From: Micavibrio sp. UBA1672
GTDB lineage: Bacteria; Pseudomonadota; Alphaproteobacteria; Micavibrionales; Micavibrionaceae
DNA: 43,595 nt
NCBI GenBank assembly: GCA_002320665.1
Contig: DCKO01000033.1
Location: 1-43,595 of the forward strand
Direction of reading: 5' to 3'
In this document: piece after piece, positions 17,006 to 25,157 of the stretch
Numbering within the stretch: position 1 is the first letter of the stretch
Layout: the number at the start of each line of letters is the position of its first letter
Position numbers and translations under genes: made by a program
Notes under the pieces: model-generated
The model's input: only the letters and a program-made list of their open reading frames with translations
Databases searched by the model: none
What the model was told of the DNA's origin: nothing

Positions 17006-18043
17006 TTAAGCCACGCTCGTTTCCTGATGCACCTTGTCAGGGTTATACAGTTCCAACCTGTCTATCAGGGAGAGGATTTCGCCTATTTCTTTTTTCATGT
17101 TTAACACGGAGTAAGGGTCAGTGGCTGGAATGTGCAGATCAGCTGGCTCGAAATGATTATGTTTGCTTTGGATCAGGACCAGCATTTTACTGTCATAAAA
17201 CGATGCCGTCATTGCCTCTCCATCATATTCGGCCTGAAGCCCTTTCATACGCTCGATCATAAGAGGGTCAATGAGATAACGCGCCTCAACCTGATCATTT
17301 GTGTAAACATCAAAAATTTTCTCAAATTCAGGATCGACCAGATTGGCGCGTTTTAAATTGCTGGATTTTTCCTTGAACCATTCGGAGATTTTGCCGCGAT
17401 CCCTGTCCATGATTGTATGACCGTAGAATTTTTTGCCGCTAAGCTCCAGTAAAACAGCAAGCCCCTTAAAGACTGATACATAATAAGTTCTGTTTTTATT
17501 GCGTCGTTTTTGCTGGAAATCTATTTCCGAGAATTTTATGTTTACGCCTTTATACTGACCTTCGAAATAATCTTCACTTTGGTATCTATCATGACGCGGC
17601 AAAATTTTAGAGGGTTGCATTTCATGCAGTTGTATTTGCCCTTTCAAGATATATTTGAAATCCCCGAAGAGTTTGGCCAGTTCCGGTAAAATGGTTTGCT
17701 TGAATGCCTTGGCATATTCTCGTTTGGGTTGAGTAACCCACCAATATAAAGCCCCAAGCGCAAAAAGGGACAGGCCACCGCCGCCCTCATCATTACTGCT
17801 TTGGATGAATAATAAAAGATAATCAATATAGCCCAATAAAGGCGTTACAATAAAAGCTGCCGGAATAGCAATTTTTTTACGCCAATTATAGGTTTTGAGC
17901 TTTCGCTTTCTGATTTCTTCCAGACTTTCCAGATGCACTTTGCTTTTTTCAAGGAATGCGTCGTCTTCCTCGCCGCGCACGTCACGCACTTGCGGAATTT
18001 CCTGATCGGTTTTACGAAGGCTGTTGATAAAGAATTGCAGCAT
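17006..18043 (-). CDS. DUF3137-family membrane protein
   Basis: A 345-residue protein with a cytosolic N-terminal stretch rich in charged residues (to about 50), two hydrophobic segments (about 57-78 and 85-105, the second ending in GALYWWVTQPKREYAKAFK), and a large soluble C-terminal domain. That domain contains ILPRHDRYQSEDYFEGQYKG and IKFSEIDFQQK, then FKGLAVLLELSGKKFYGHT, which match my memory of the DUF3137 pattern. The biochemical role of this family is not known. GGAGAATATAG precedes the ATG. The gene is divergent from tag with only 42 bp between, so the two promoters must overlap or be very short. Confidence 0.75.
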   Translation of the reverse strand: MLQFFINSLRKTDQEIPQVRDVRGEEDDAFLEKSKVHLESLEEIRKRKLKTYNWRKKIAIPAAFIVTPLLGYIDYLLLFIQSSNDEGGGGLSLFALGALYWWVTQPKREYAKAFKQTILPELAKLFGDFKYILKGQIQLHEMQPSKILPRHDRYQSEDYFEGQYKGVNIKFSEIDFQQKRRNKNRTYYVSVFKGLAVLLELSGKKFYGHTIMDRDRGKISEWFKEKSSNLKRANLVDPEFEKIFDVYTNDQVEARYLIDPLMIERMKGLQAEYDGEAMTASFYDSKMLVLIQSKHNHFEPADLHIPATDPYSVLNMKKEIGEILSLIDRLELYNPDKVHQETSVA

Positions 18044-18085
18044 CTATATTCTCCAATACTGTTCCATAAACCTACAGGATTTATC

Positions 18086-18676
18086 ATGGCAAACCAAGAT
18101 GCGATAAAAGGATTAAAAACCGGTGAAGATGGTGTTATACGATGCTGGTGGTGCGGCGATGACGATGAATATATGCGATATCATGATGAGGAATGGGGCA
18201 AGATTGTTACCGATGATTTTACGCTATTTGAAAAAATATGTCTTGAAGGGTTTCAATCGGGTTTGAGCTGGCTGACGATATTGCGGAAAAGAGATAATTT
18301 TCGTGCAGCATTTGACCAGTTCGATTACAACAAAGTTGCCTTATATGATGAGAAAATGATTGAGCGCCTCTTGCAAAATGAGGGCATTATTCGCCATCGC
18401 GGCAAGATTGAGGCCACCGTCAATAACGCACAAAGAGCCATAGAAATGGCCGAAGAATTTGGAAGCTTATCCGAATATTTCTGGCGCTATAAACCGGATG
18501 GTCATAAGCTCCCATCGCGCAGCAAAGATATTCCTGGTAAAACCGAAGACTCAGTGCGCATGTCAAAGGATTTGAAAAAGCGGGGCTGGAAATTTGTAGG
18601 ACCGACCACAGCTTATGCATTCATGCAATCTATGGGAATCGTGAATGACCACATCGAAGGATGTCATGCGGCTTAA
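18086..18676 (+). CDS. tag: DNA-3-methyladenine glycosylase I
   Basis: Base-excision repair enzyme that removes 3-methyladenine from alkylated DNA. HhH-related Tag family, 196 residues. The four zinc ligands seen in E. coli Tag are all present with correct spacing: Cys20 and His33 (13 apart, in RCWWCG...RYHDEEWG) and His189 and Cys193 near the C-terminus (DHIEGC). The substrate-pocket segment GFQSGLSWLTILRKR and the Tyr/Trp-rich motifs are intact. The open frame extends upstream, but the ATG at 18086 with CAGGA before it gives the normal start. The stop overlaps the stop of the convergent large gene by 4 nt. Confidence 0.93.
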   Translation: MANQDAIKGLKTGEDGVIRCWWCGDDDEYMRYHDEEWGKIVTDDFTLFEKICLEGFQSGLSWLTILRKRDNFRAAFDQFDYNKVALYDEKMIERLLQNEGIIRHRGKIEATVNNAQRAIEMAEEFGSLSEYFWRYKPDGHKLPSRSKDIPGKTEDSVRMSKDLKKRGWKFVGPTTAYAFMQSMGIVNDHIEGCHAA

Positions 18677-21600
18677 CGATTGGCCATAGATACAGTAGAT
18701 GTTTGTGAGGTCAGATCCATGCCAGCATTTTGTTCAAGTGTTTCCGGATCAATCGTTGTGCCTGTTGTATCACTGGCTTGCAATGCAATCGTATATTCTT
18801 CTTGCTGCTTTTCGACGTAAATTGTATCCAATTCCTCCTCAAGCATCCTGTGCAACATAGTTGCATCTTGCAGTTTCTCTGATGTCGTAAATGTTGTATC
18901 AGCACTAATTATGGACACTCTTTCCTGAAACTCTCTGATAGCTTGCTCTGCACGCTGTGCATAAGGGCCCGCTTCACCGATTGTGTCTTTGATTTCCTGC
19001 TCATAGAGCGCAATGCCTCGATCATCAATCATGGCCTTGATATTATAAAGATTATCCAAATTACCGTCTAATGTTCTAAGTTCCTGCTGGATCGCTGCTT
19101 TGGCTTGTTCCGGCGACATGTCACTTTCTAATATCCGGTCAACTTTACTCTCGAAACCTTCCAACTGTTCCAAAGCAAGTTCTTTCATTTGCTCATTGCC
19201 GCCAAAAATATCTTCGATCTGTGCAGCATAACCTCCGATAGCCTGCTTTCCGACAACTGGCTCAAACATGTTTTCCTTATCAACTTCAACCCGAACAACC
19301 TGACGACCACTGCCATATTTTGCATTGTAATCATCATGCAATTGCTGTCTCAAAGCATTTATTTCTTGTTCTCTTTGACTATAATTCAGGCCTGGTTGAC
19401 GCAAAATAGCCATTTGACGCTGTGATACTTGCTCAAGGACATGGTTTGTTTCTGGATTAAGATTGCCATCATTTTCCATTTTTTCACGGAAATCATAGAA
19501 ATCCTTTACGACTTGCTCTCCTAGTCTCCGTTGCCCCGGATTTGGAAACATATTTCTGACTGTTCTGATATCTTTACCATATGCAGTTCTCTGGTTTAGC
19601 CCACCTTTGTCATATGTCGTTGATGTATCAAACCTTTCTTCAGGCGTATGACGTCCAAAAATCCGCCAATCTACAGGCATTTCACCCGGACCGTCAGGGT
19701 CATTCGGGTCAAACCGCCTAAACGCGCTATAGCGATCAGGCCTGCTATCACATCCTGATGAGGTTGCAGTGTTTCGTCGTGTATTTGCAGTTACAGAATA
19801 CATCTGACAGGCACCATATGGATCTACTCCCGAAACATTATTGAACAGATTTGTGTTATCAGAAACTGGTGGACGGGGGGTTGTGTCCGGCATCGGCCCT
19901 ACTGCAAGGGTTACATCTCCACCCCTACGGCTTAAATCAACATGCTCAGGATTAAAAGGCTCTGGCTCCGGCACATCTTCAACAACAGAAATTTCTCTTT
20001 CAGGTTCAATTTCTTCAACCAAAGCGCGGATTTCACTTATGCGTATTTGATCCCAGTTTCCAAAAAATGCTGACATCACGCTCTTGCCATCAACTTCCTG
20101 ATCGATCAGAGATCGTGCAGCCGTCACGGCAGCTTCAACTTGTTCTTCAGGCACACCGTTTTTCTGCAAGAAAGCTTCAATTTGTGGCAGATTATCGCTT
20201 GTGATTTGGTGCTCAATCTGGCTCATATAAATTGTATCTTCACCACTTGAAATCAAGTGATCCAATTGCGCTGCAACAGCGAGTTTTTCTAATGCACCAT
20301 TATGTTCTTTATAGGCAAGATCGATAATCTCGCCAGAATCGTCAGTACGACGGATTAGATCTTCAGGGTTATATGGCCTTTTATCTTCATCCATAGCAGC
20401 AATAGCTTCTAATATTGCTTTTACACGACCTTCGGATTCAACATTTTTTATCACATATTCATTTGGATCGCGGTCATATTCCAAAACCACACCTTTAGAG
20501 TGCTCTTCACTACCCAATGTTGATACTTTCGCAGGATCGACGGCCTCTTGATCAACCTCAGGAATAGTCGCGGTTGCAGATGTTGCAACTGCCGCAGCAA
20601 CCGTATTCACTGTTGATGATGAAAGTGCAGCTTCTTCTTCGGGCGTTAACTCTTCCTCTTCTTCTTCCTCAAGGGTCGTTGTCGTTGATTGTGAAGCAGA
20701 CTGTGTGAAGACGCTAGCGCCTGCACCAACTACATTAATGATTTCTTCGGCTCTTTGCTCAATCCGCATGCTTTCATCAAGCTCCAGACCGTCAACACCT
20801 TCTAGTGATGCAAGTAATTTTTTCTGCGCTTCTTCTTTTGTTGCTGCACCTGTTGTTGCTTCTACCGCAACTAAAAGATCATCTTTTAATTCATCATAGC
20901 TATCACCCAGGGCTTTCTTCATAACACCGGATAGCTTGTTTTCTTCTATATCTTCTTTGATGTTTTCCTGAGCACGAGCAAGTATATCGGCAAATTCAGG
21001 ATTATCCGCACCTTCTGCTTTCAGCTCTTCCTCGGCCTTTTCAAGATATTCATCAAAACCTTGCGCCAAGAAGTCACGCTTTTTACCCTCAAGGTATTCT
21101 GCTTCTGTCTGACCAGCTTGCAATTCTGGCTCTTTCCATAGGCGTTCCAAGTTCATACCTTTGGCGGCGGCAACACCCATCACCATTTTTCCGATGCTCG
21201 TATTTTCCAACATATCCTGCAAGAAAATTTTGACGCTATCGGGCAAGTATTCTCGGATTTTATCAAAAGCCAGATTTGCTGCGGTTACACTATTCGCGTT
21301 CGGGTCAGTTTCACCGGCTTGCTGCAATACTAATAAATGCCTGAAAAGTGCTTCATCCGCATCTTTTCTTTTCTGGGCTTTAACCTCTTCGCTATCGCCT
21401 GCATTAATTTTTTGAACACCGAGAGGTGCTAATTGCTGGCGCAGCATTTCAAATTTATCATCAGTCAAGAGTGCTTCTCTAAGCTCTACAAGCTTCGCCT
21501 CATCAAATGCACCATTTGGATTGCCTTCACCGTTGATTTTTCTCATCAACATGACCATGGCAGACAGGTTACGTTTCTCCCCATCCTCGAACTGACCGTC

Positions 21601-22713
21601 TTGTGTTGGCTTATCCATCAGATCAGCAAAGAAGGGAGACATATCGTTTAGGGCATCATAAGCTTTAACCTGAACAAGTTCGATTGCCTCAATTGCTTCG
21701 GTGACGTCATCTTCTGATGCCGAGCCATCAAAATAAATAGATGTTTTCAAGTCCAGAGCATCTGTATCTCTCGCAGTGACTTCCGGCTCTTCGTCTTCTG
21801 TTGCTGAAGTTGCAGGATCAGGCGGCGTAACGACAGGTTGACCAGAAGGGTCAACAGGCGCTTCCACCTCCTGAACGTCAAACTTGCCTTGCGCAGCAAC
21901 CAGAAGACCTTCTTCATTAAGCTTTCTGAGGGCACGCATTACATCTTTATAATTATCCTTCAGATAGTTTATGTCGCCATGAATACTTGATTTTGAGGGA
22001 TCATCCAGATATTTTTGCAATTCCGCGCCAAGACCTACACCCAAGACTTTTCCAAGTTCATCTGAGAAACCCTGACTTTGCACATCATCTTCCAGAAGGT
22101 CTGCACTTTCACTAGCAAGAATTGTTTCGCGGAGCTTATCAGAAACTTCATTTATGATTGCTATTTCGGTCTCATCAAGATAACCATCGGCGACATCAAT
22201 TTTACGCTCGGTCAAGTCTGATCCAGCATCTTCGGCCAAAGCGATCATAGCAGGCAAGGCTGCCTCGATCGTTGCAATTCTTTCTTTCATGTCATCCGGA
22301 ATACTGTAGCCCGCATCGGGCACAAAAACTGTTTTCTGTACCGTGGTGGTTGCCTGTTCTTCGGTGGCTTCGACCTCGGCGTCAGCTTCTGTCTCTTCTG
22401 TCGTTGATGATGCGTCCGCATCTGTTTCTAGTTCTTCTTCCTCTGAAGGTGTAGAAACTGTTGTTTCTTGGCTTTGCTCTTCTTCAGCATTGGCAGCTCT
22501 TACTATATTAGTGACACCAATACCGACTGTGATGGGATTAACAAAAAGAAGAGCATTATCTTTGATACTTTGTACGACTTCCGGATTTTCGGCTTCAAAA
22601 TCATCAACCCAGCTCATGACATCAATAGCTGTGCGTTTAAACCAGCCCGAAACACGATCAATCGTGTCGATATCTACTTCGGTTTCTGCTGTTGCTAATG
22701 TTTGATCCGCCAT
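18673..22713 (-). CDS. Giant acidic low-complexity protein of unknown function (1346 residues)
   Basis: I do not recognise a family. There is no N-terminal signal peptide; the only clear hydrophobic stretch is at about residues 53-75 (ALLFVNPITVGIGVTNIVRA), which ends in AANAEEE. Next comes a Glu/Thr/Ser-rich low-complexity region (about 77-126), then alternating helical acidic segments, a second Thr/Glu block with TTTTLEEEEEEELTPEEE, a Val/Ala/Thr linker and a Pro-Glu segment PEPEPFNPEHV. The last ~250 residues look like helical coiled coil. Some segments (DVADGYLDETE) faintly recall EF-hand loops, but key ligands are missing. AAGGTG precedes the ATG. It could be a structural, surface or secreted protein. 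Codon use looks like the neighbours. Confidence 0.75.
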   Translation of the reverse strand: MADQTLATAETEVDIDTIDRVSGWFKRTAIDVMSWVDDFEAENPEVVQSIKDNALLFVNPITVGIGVTNIVRAANAEEEQSQETTVSTPSEEEELETDADASSTTEETEADAEVEATEEQATTTVQKTVFVPDAGYSIPDDMKERIATIEAALPAMIALAEDAGSDLTERKIDVADGYLDETEIAIINEVSDKLRETILASESADLLEDDVQSQGFSDELGKVLGVGLGAELQKYLDDPSKSSIHGDINYLKDNYKDVMRALRKLNEEGLLVAAQGKFDVQEVEAPVDPSGQPVVTPPDPATSATEDEEPEVTARDTDALDLKTSIYFDGSASEDDVTEAIEAIELVQVKAYDALNDMSPFFADLMDKPTQDGQFEDGEKRNLSAMVMLMRKINGEGNPNGAFDEAKLVELREALLTDDKFEMLRQQLAPLGVQKINAGDSEEVKAQKRKDADEALFRHLLVLQQAGETDPNANSVTAANLAFDKIREYLPDSVKIFLQDMLENTSIGKMVMGVAAAKGMNLERLWKEPELQAGQTEAEYLEGKKRDFLAQGFDEYLEKAEEELKAEGADNPEFADILARAQENIKEDIEENKLSGVMKKALGDSYDELKDDLLVAVEATTGAATKEEAQKKLLASLEGVDGLELDESMRIEQRAEEIINVVGAGASVFTQSASQSTTTTLEEEEEEELTPEEEAALSSSTVNTVAAAVATSATATIPEVDQEAVDPAKVSTLGSEEHSKGVVLEYDRDPNEYVIKNVESEGRVKAILEAIAAMDEDKRPYNPEDLIRRTDDSGEIIDLAYKEHNGALEKLAVAAQLDHLISSGEDTIYMSQIEHQITSDNLPQIEAFLQKNGVPEEQVEAAVTAARSLIDQEVDGKSVMSAFFGNWDQIRISEIRALVEEIEPEREISVVEDVPEPEPFNPEHVDLSRRGGDVTLAVGPMPDTTPRPPVSDNTNLFNNVSGVDPYGACQMYSVTANTRRNTATSSGCDSRPDRYSAFRRFDPNDPDGPGEMPVDWRIFGRHTPEERFDTSTTYDKGGLNQRTAYGKDIRTVRNMFPNPGQRRLGEQVVKDFYDFREKMENDGNLNPETNHVLEQVSQRQMAILRQPGLNYSQREQEINALRQQLHDDYNAKYGSGRQVVRVEVDKENMFEPVVGKQAIGGYAAQIEDIFGGNEQMKELALEQLEGFESKVDRILESDMSPEQAKAAIQQELRTLDGNLDNLYNIKAMIDDRGIALYEQEIKDTIGEAGPYAQRAEQAIREFQERVSIISADTTFTTSEKLQDATMLHRMLEEELDTIYVEKQQEEYTIALQASDTTGTTIDPETLEQNAGMDLTSQTSTVSMANR

Positions 22714-22910
22714 ACTTCACCTTAAATTTTCAAATACGGGATAAAATTCATCTTAAAAACCCGCTTTTGCCTTTACTATATCACGTCAAGCCTTTGATAT
22801 TTATTAATTTTTTAGGCTTTACCAATATTTTCATATAAATATACAAAGCTATTGTGGCATATCAGGCCTTTTTTTTCAAACTTTATTTCATTTCCGGAAC
22901 TTGTTTTATC

Positions 22911-23972
22911 TTATGCGGCCTTATATTCTTTTAGTATTGTAGTAAAGTAATCCAGATAAGCGCTAACGATAGCGTCTTTGGTGAACTCGTTTAAGTAACG
23001 CTGATAGCCGTTTCTTACGCATTTTTTTGCCAAATCCGGGTTTTCTATCATGCGTGTCATAGAAGCCGCCATAGCAGAAACATCATCAATAGGCGTTATC
23101 AGCCCATCTTCTTCATGGCGCACAAATTGCTTTGGACCATCCGAATCGGTAGTAATCAACGGCGTTTTATTCGCCCAAGCCTGCACGAAAACAGTGCCGA
23201 AAGGCTCGTATCGGGATGGGAAAATACAAAAATCTGCCGCTTGGAATAAGGCCGCCCGATCGCAACGCCAACCGAGTAGCTTTACCCTGTCTTGAACACC
23301 CAGACTATTGATAAGCTCTTGTAATTCTTGATGATCTGGCCCTTCTCCGGCAATCCAGATATGGCTTTCGGGCACTTCTTTGGCTGCCTTGATCAAGGTA
23401 TCAAAGGCTTTGCTTGTGTGCAAACGCCCCAAAGCCAGAAATAATGGCGCATCTTCCAGTATATCGTAATCAGCGCGATTGACAGGCTTTTCAATATCTT
23501 CTGTTTCGGCAAAGTTATTAATGTGTTTAATTTTATCGGGATCAACACCTTGATCTTCCAGATAATGCTTTATATCCGGCGTAATCGTCGCGAAATAATC
23601 AGTATTCTTATAATTTTTGAGTTTGTAATACCCGCCCAATCTGGAAACAACCAGATAAGGTTTTTTACCTTTTTTTTCAGTATAATGCGGTATTTTCTGA
23701 GAGGCACGAGACATCCATGTCTGCACGATATCCGGCTTGAAATCCTTGATGATACGGCTCATCATAAAAGGGGTATAAATGTCCAATACACCACCAAAAG
23801 GAAGCGTATATACCTCAATACCTGCGTCACGCAACCTTGAGACCCTGATATCATTCTTGCGGGTTATGGCTTTTACGTCGTGACCAGCTTCTGCCATAGC
23901 CATACACATATCGACAAAGGCTGTCTCGGCCCCTCCGAATTTGGCACCTGCCATGACTTGAAGAATTTTCAT
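22911..23972 (-). CDS. GT4-family (GT-B fold) glycosyltransferase
   Basis: A 353-residue cytosolic or membrane-associated sugar transferase that probably acts on a lipid or polysaccharide acceptor. The N-terminal Rossmann domain starts MKILQVMAGAKFGGAE, the usual acceptor-side glycine loop, with PDIVQTWMSRA at about 90. The C-terminal domain has LFLALGRLHTSKAFDTLIKA, VKLLGWRCDRAALFQAADF and FPSRYEPFGTVFVQAWA. In this last motif the second acidic residue of the usual EX7E nucleotide-sugar signature is Gln. The downstream end TPLITTDSDGPKQFV is typical. It lies 17 bp after the periplasmic protein gene 23990-24622, so they are probably cotranscribed. Donor and acceptor cannot be inferred. Confidence 0.85.
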   Translation of the reverse strand: MKILQVMAGAKFGGAETAFVDMCMAMAEAGHDVKAITRKNDIRVSRLRDAGIEVYTLPFGGVLDIYTPFMMSRIIKDFKPDIVQTWMSRASQKIPHYTEKKGKKPYLVVSRLGGYYKLKNYKNTDYFATITPDIKHYLEDQGVDPDKIKHINNFAETEDIEKPVNRADYDILEDAPLFLALGRLHTSKAFDTLIKAAKEVPESHIWIAGEGPDHQELQELINSLGVQDRVKLLGWRCDRAALFQAADFCIFPSRYEPFGTVFVQAWANKTPLITTDSDGPKQFVRHEEDGLITPIDDVSAMAASMTRMIENPDLAKKCVRNGYQRYLNEFTKDAIVSAYLDYFTTILKEYKAA

Positions 23973-23989
23973 GAGACAAATCTATTGGT

Positions 23990-24622
23990 TTATTCTTGGG
24001 TCTTTTTCAATAGCTCTGGAAAGTTACTAATCGTCTTATCCAACAAAGTTACCATTGTCGTCTGGGTATCATCCATTTTTGTCAGCATAAATTCGCAGGC
24101 TTCCGGTGTAGAAACAGGCACTTTTTCAAATTTAATTGCTGTTTCATTACGAGTTGCCTTAACCAGACCATTCAATTCTTTTAACTCTGATCTAGGGATG
24201 TAGTTTTGCGCTACTTCCATGTTCTGAACGTTATCACGCGCTTTATCCATAGATTCGCTCAGGGCCTTTTCCCACTCTTCGTAGCGTTTTTTGATTTTGC
24301 TTTCCATATCAGGGTTATTTTCGCTGCAGGCCTGAACGGCATTAGCTACATCGACCTTAACGTCTTCAACCATATTGATCACAGCATAACTGGAATAAAT
24401 TACATAGAAGTGTGCCATTTCTTTTTGCCCTAAACCTTTACCAATCTCGAGAATCTTATCGTTCAAAATATCCTTTTTGGTCTTTTGAATTTCCTCTTCG
24501 CTCATTTTATCAGCTTGTTCAGCGCTTTCAGCATTATTTTCCTGCGCACTTACATGCGCGAGCGGGACGAAAGAAACCAGAGTTAGTGCGGCTAGAGCTA
24601 AATAAAAACTACGTAATGACAT
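23990..24622 (-). CDS. Secreted helical protein of unknown function
   Basis: A 210-residue protein with a signal peptide ending near HVSAQ (about residue 26). The mature chain is highly charged and mostly helical: a Glu/Lys stretch, then LGQKEMAHFYVIYSSYAVINMVEDVKVDV, and a long helix with Cys104 in ACSENNPDMESK. A second Cys lies in TPEACEFML. Two cysteines could form a disulfide in the periplasm. I do not recognise it. It precedes the GT4 gene by 17 bp and is the first gene of that two-gene unit. Confidence 0.65.
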   Translation of the reverse strand: MSLRSFYLALAALTLVSFVPLAHVSAQENNAESAEQADKMSEEEIQKTKKDILNDKILEIGKGLGQKEMAHFYVIYSSYAVINMVEDVKVDVANAVQACSENNPDMESKIKKRYEEWEKALSESMDKARDNVQNMEVAQNYIPRSELKELNGLVKATRNETAIKFEKVPVSTPEACEFMLTKMDDTQTTMVTLLDKTISNFPELLKKTQE

Positions 24623-24689
24623 TGATAATTTCCCAATTAAATTCTAATGATTTTGTTACTGTACATTGTCAGAAAGCGTAAATCAAAAA

Positions 24690-24714
24690 AAAAGCGCCGG
24701 ATGAAACCGGCGCT
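24690..24714 (-). terminator. Strong intrinsic terminator for the microprotein transcript
   Basis: AGCGCCGG (24693-24700) and CCGGCGCT (24707-24714) form an 8-bp GC-rich stem with loop ATGAAA. On the minus strand the stem is followed by a run of nine T. No annotated gene immediately upstream uses it, so it points to a minus-strand transcript from the 24.8-25.0 kb gap. Confidence 0.85.
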
Positions 24715-24836
24715 GTTTAGTATTTGTGCGTTCCTACGTGATATAAATACACTGTTTGGGGCATGAATTATATCGTCATAGAACTATTTGCTGAGAAAAA
24801 GCGAAGTAAACCTCTTAGTAAATTCTGTTAAAAACC

Positions 24837-24929
24837 CTAGCGCCGTTTCACCTTCATCTGGTACAGCGCTACACCGCATATTGCGTAACAAACCACTCCA
24901 AAAATTATTACAATTGTGCCTGTCATCAT
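24837..24929 (-). CDS. Probable 30-residue membrane microprotein
   Basis: A short open frame reading MMTGTIVIIFGVVCYAIC, then GVALYQMKVKRR: one transmembrane helix (residues 4-24) followed by a basic tail, the usual positive-inside layout of bacterial microproteins. AAGG lies a few bases before the first ATG. It is followed, 123 bp on, by a strong minus-strand terminator at 24690-24714, so an independent transcript of about 250 nt is plausible. I recognise no family; it does not match CydX, KdpF or CcoS as I know them. No other gene lies on this strand here. The existence of the protein is inference from composition and context. Confidence 0.5.
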   Translation of the reverse strand: MMTGTIVIIFGVVCYAICGVALYQMKVKRR

Positions 24930-25042
24930 CTTTAAACCTTATATATTTAACATAACACACAAAAAGTAAAAACAAAGTAAATAAAATTTTAAATACATTT
25001 ATTATTTATATTATCTGCATTTTTTATTTCCAATACTTGTAA

Positions 25043-25068
25043 AATTTATCTAAAATTTTAGATAAATT
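25043..25068. promoter_or_regulatory. 26-bp perfect palindrome upstream of bioF
   Basis: The half-site AATTTATCTAAAA is followed directly by its exact reverse complement. Each half contains TTATCTAAAA, one mismatch from TTATCTATAA, the box recognised by BioR (GntR family) before biotin genes in several alphaproteobacteria. It lies 45 bp before the first ATG of bioF and upstream of the divergent microprotein gene. BioR recognition is inference; the arrangement, two inverted boxes back to back, is unusual. Confidence 0.6.
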
Positions 25069-25100
25069 GTTTCCATTAACTGTAAAACGGCCTCTAGCCT

Positions 25101-25106
25101 TATATT
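25101..25106 (+). promoter_or_regulatory. Possible -10 element for bioF
   Basis: TATATT, placed so that initiation would fall near 25113. The best -35 candidate, TTAACT (25076-25081), is 19 bp away, longer than ideal. If real, the palindrome at 25043-25068 would lie just upstream of the -35. Confidence 0.3.
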
Positions 25107-25157
25107 CAGAACATGATAATGTATGGAAATGATTCACATTCTGGATGCAGTGCAACA

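Noticed and set aside
18673..22713. EF-hand calcium sites in the giant acidic protein
   Set aside because: DVADGYLDETE and similar segments miss the first and third ligands of the EF loop.
24784..24975. 63-residue minus-strand frame overlapping the microprotein
   Set aside because: Odd composition and no ribosome site; the other frame at 24837-24929 has a membrane helix and a ribosome site.
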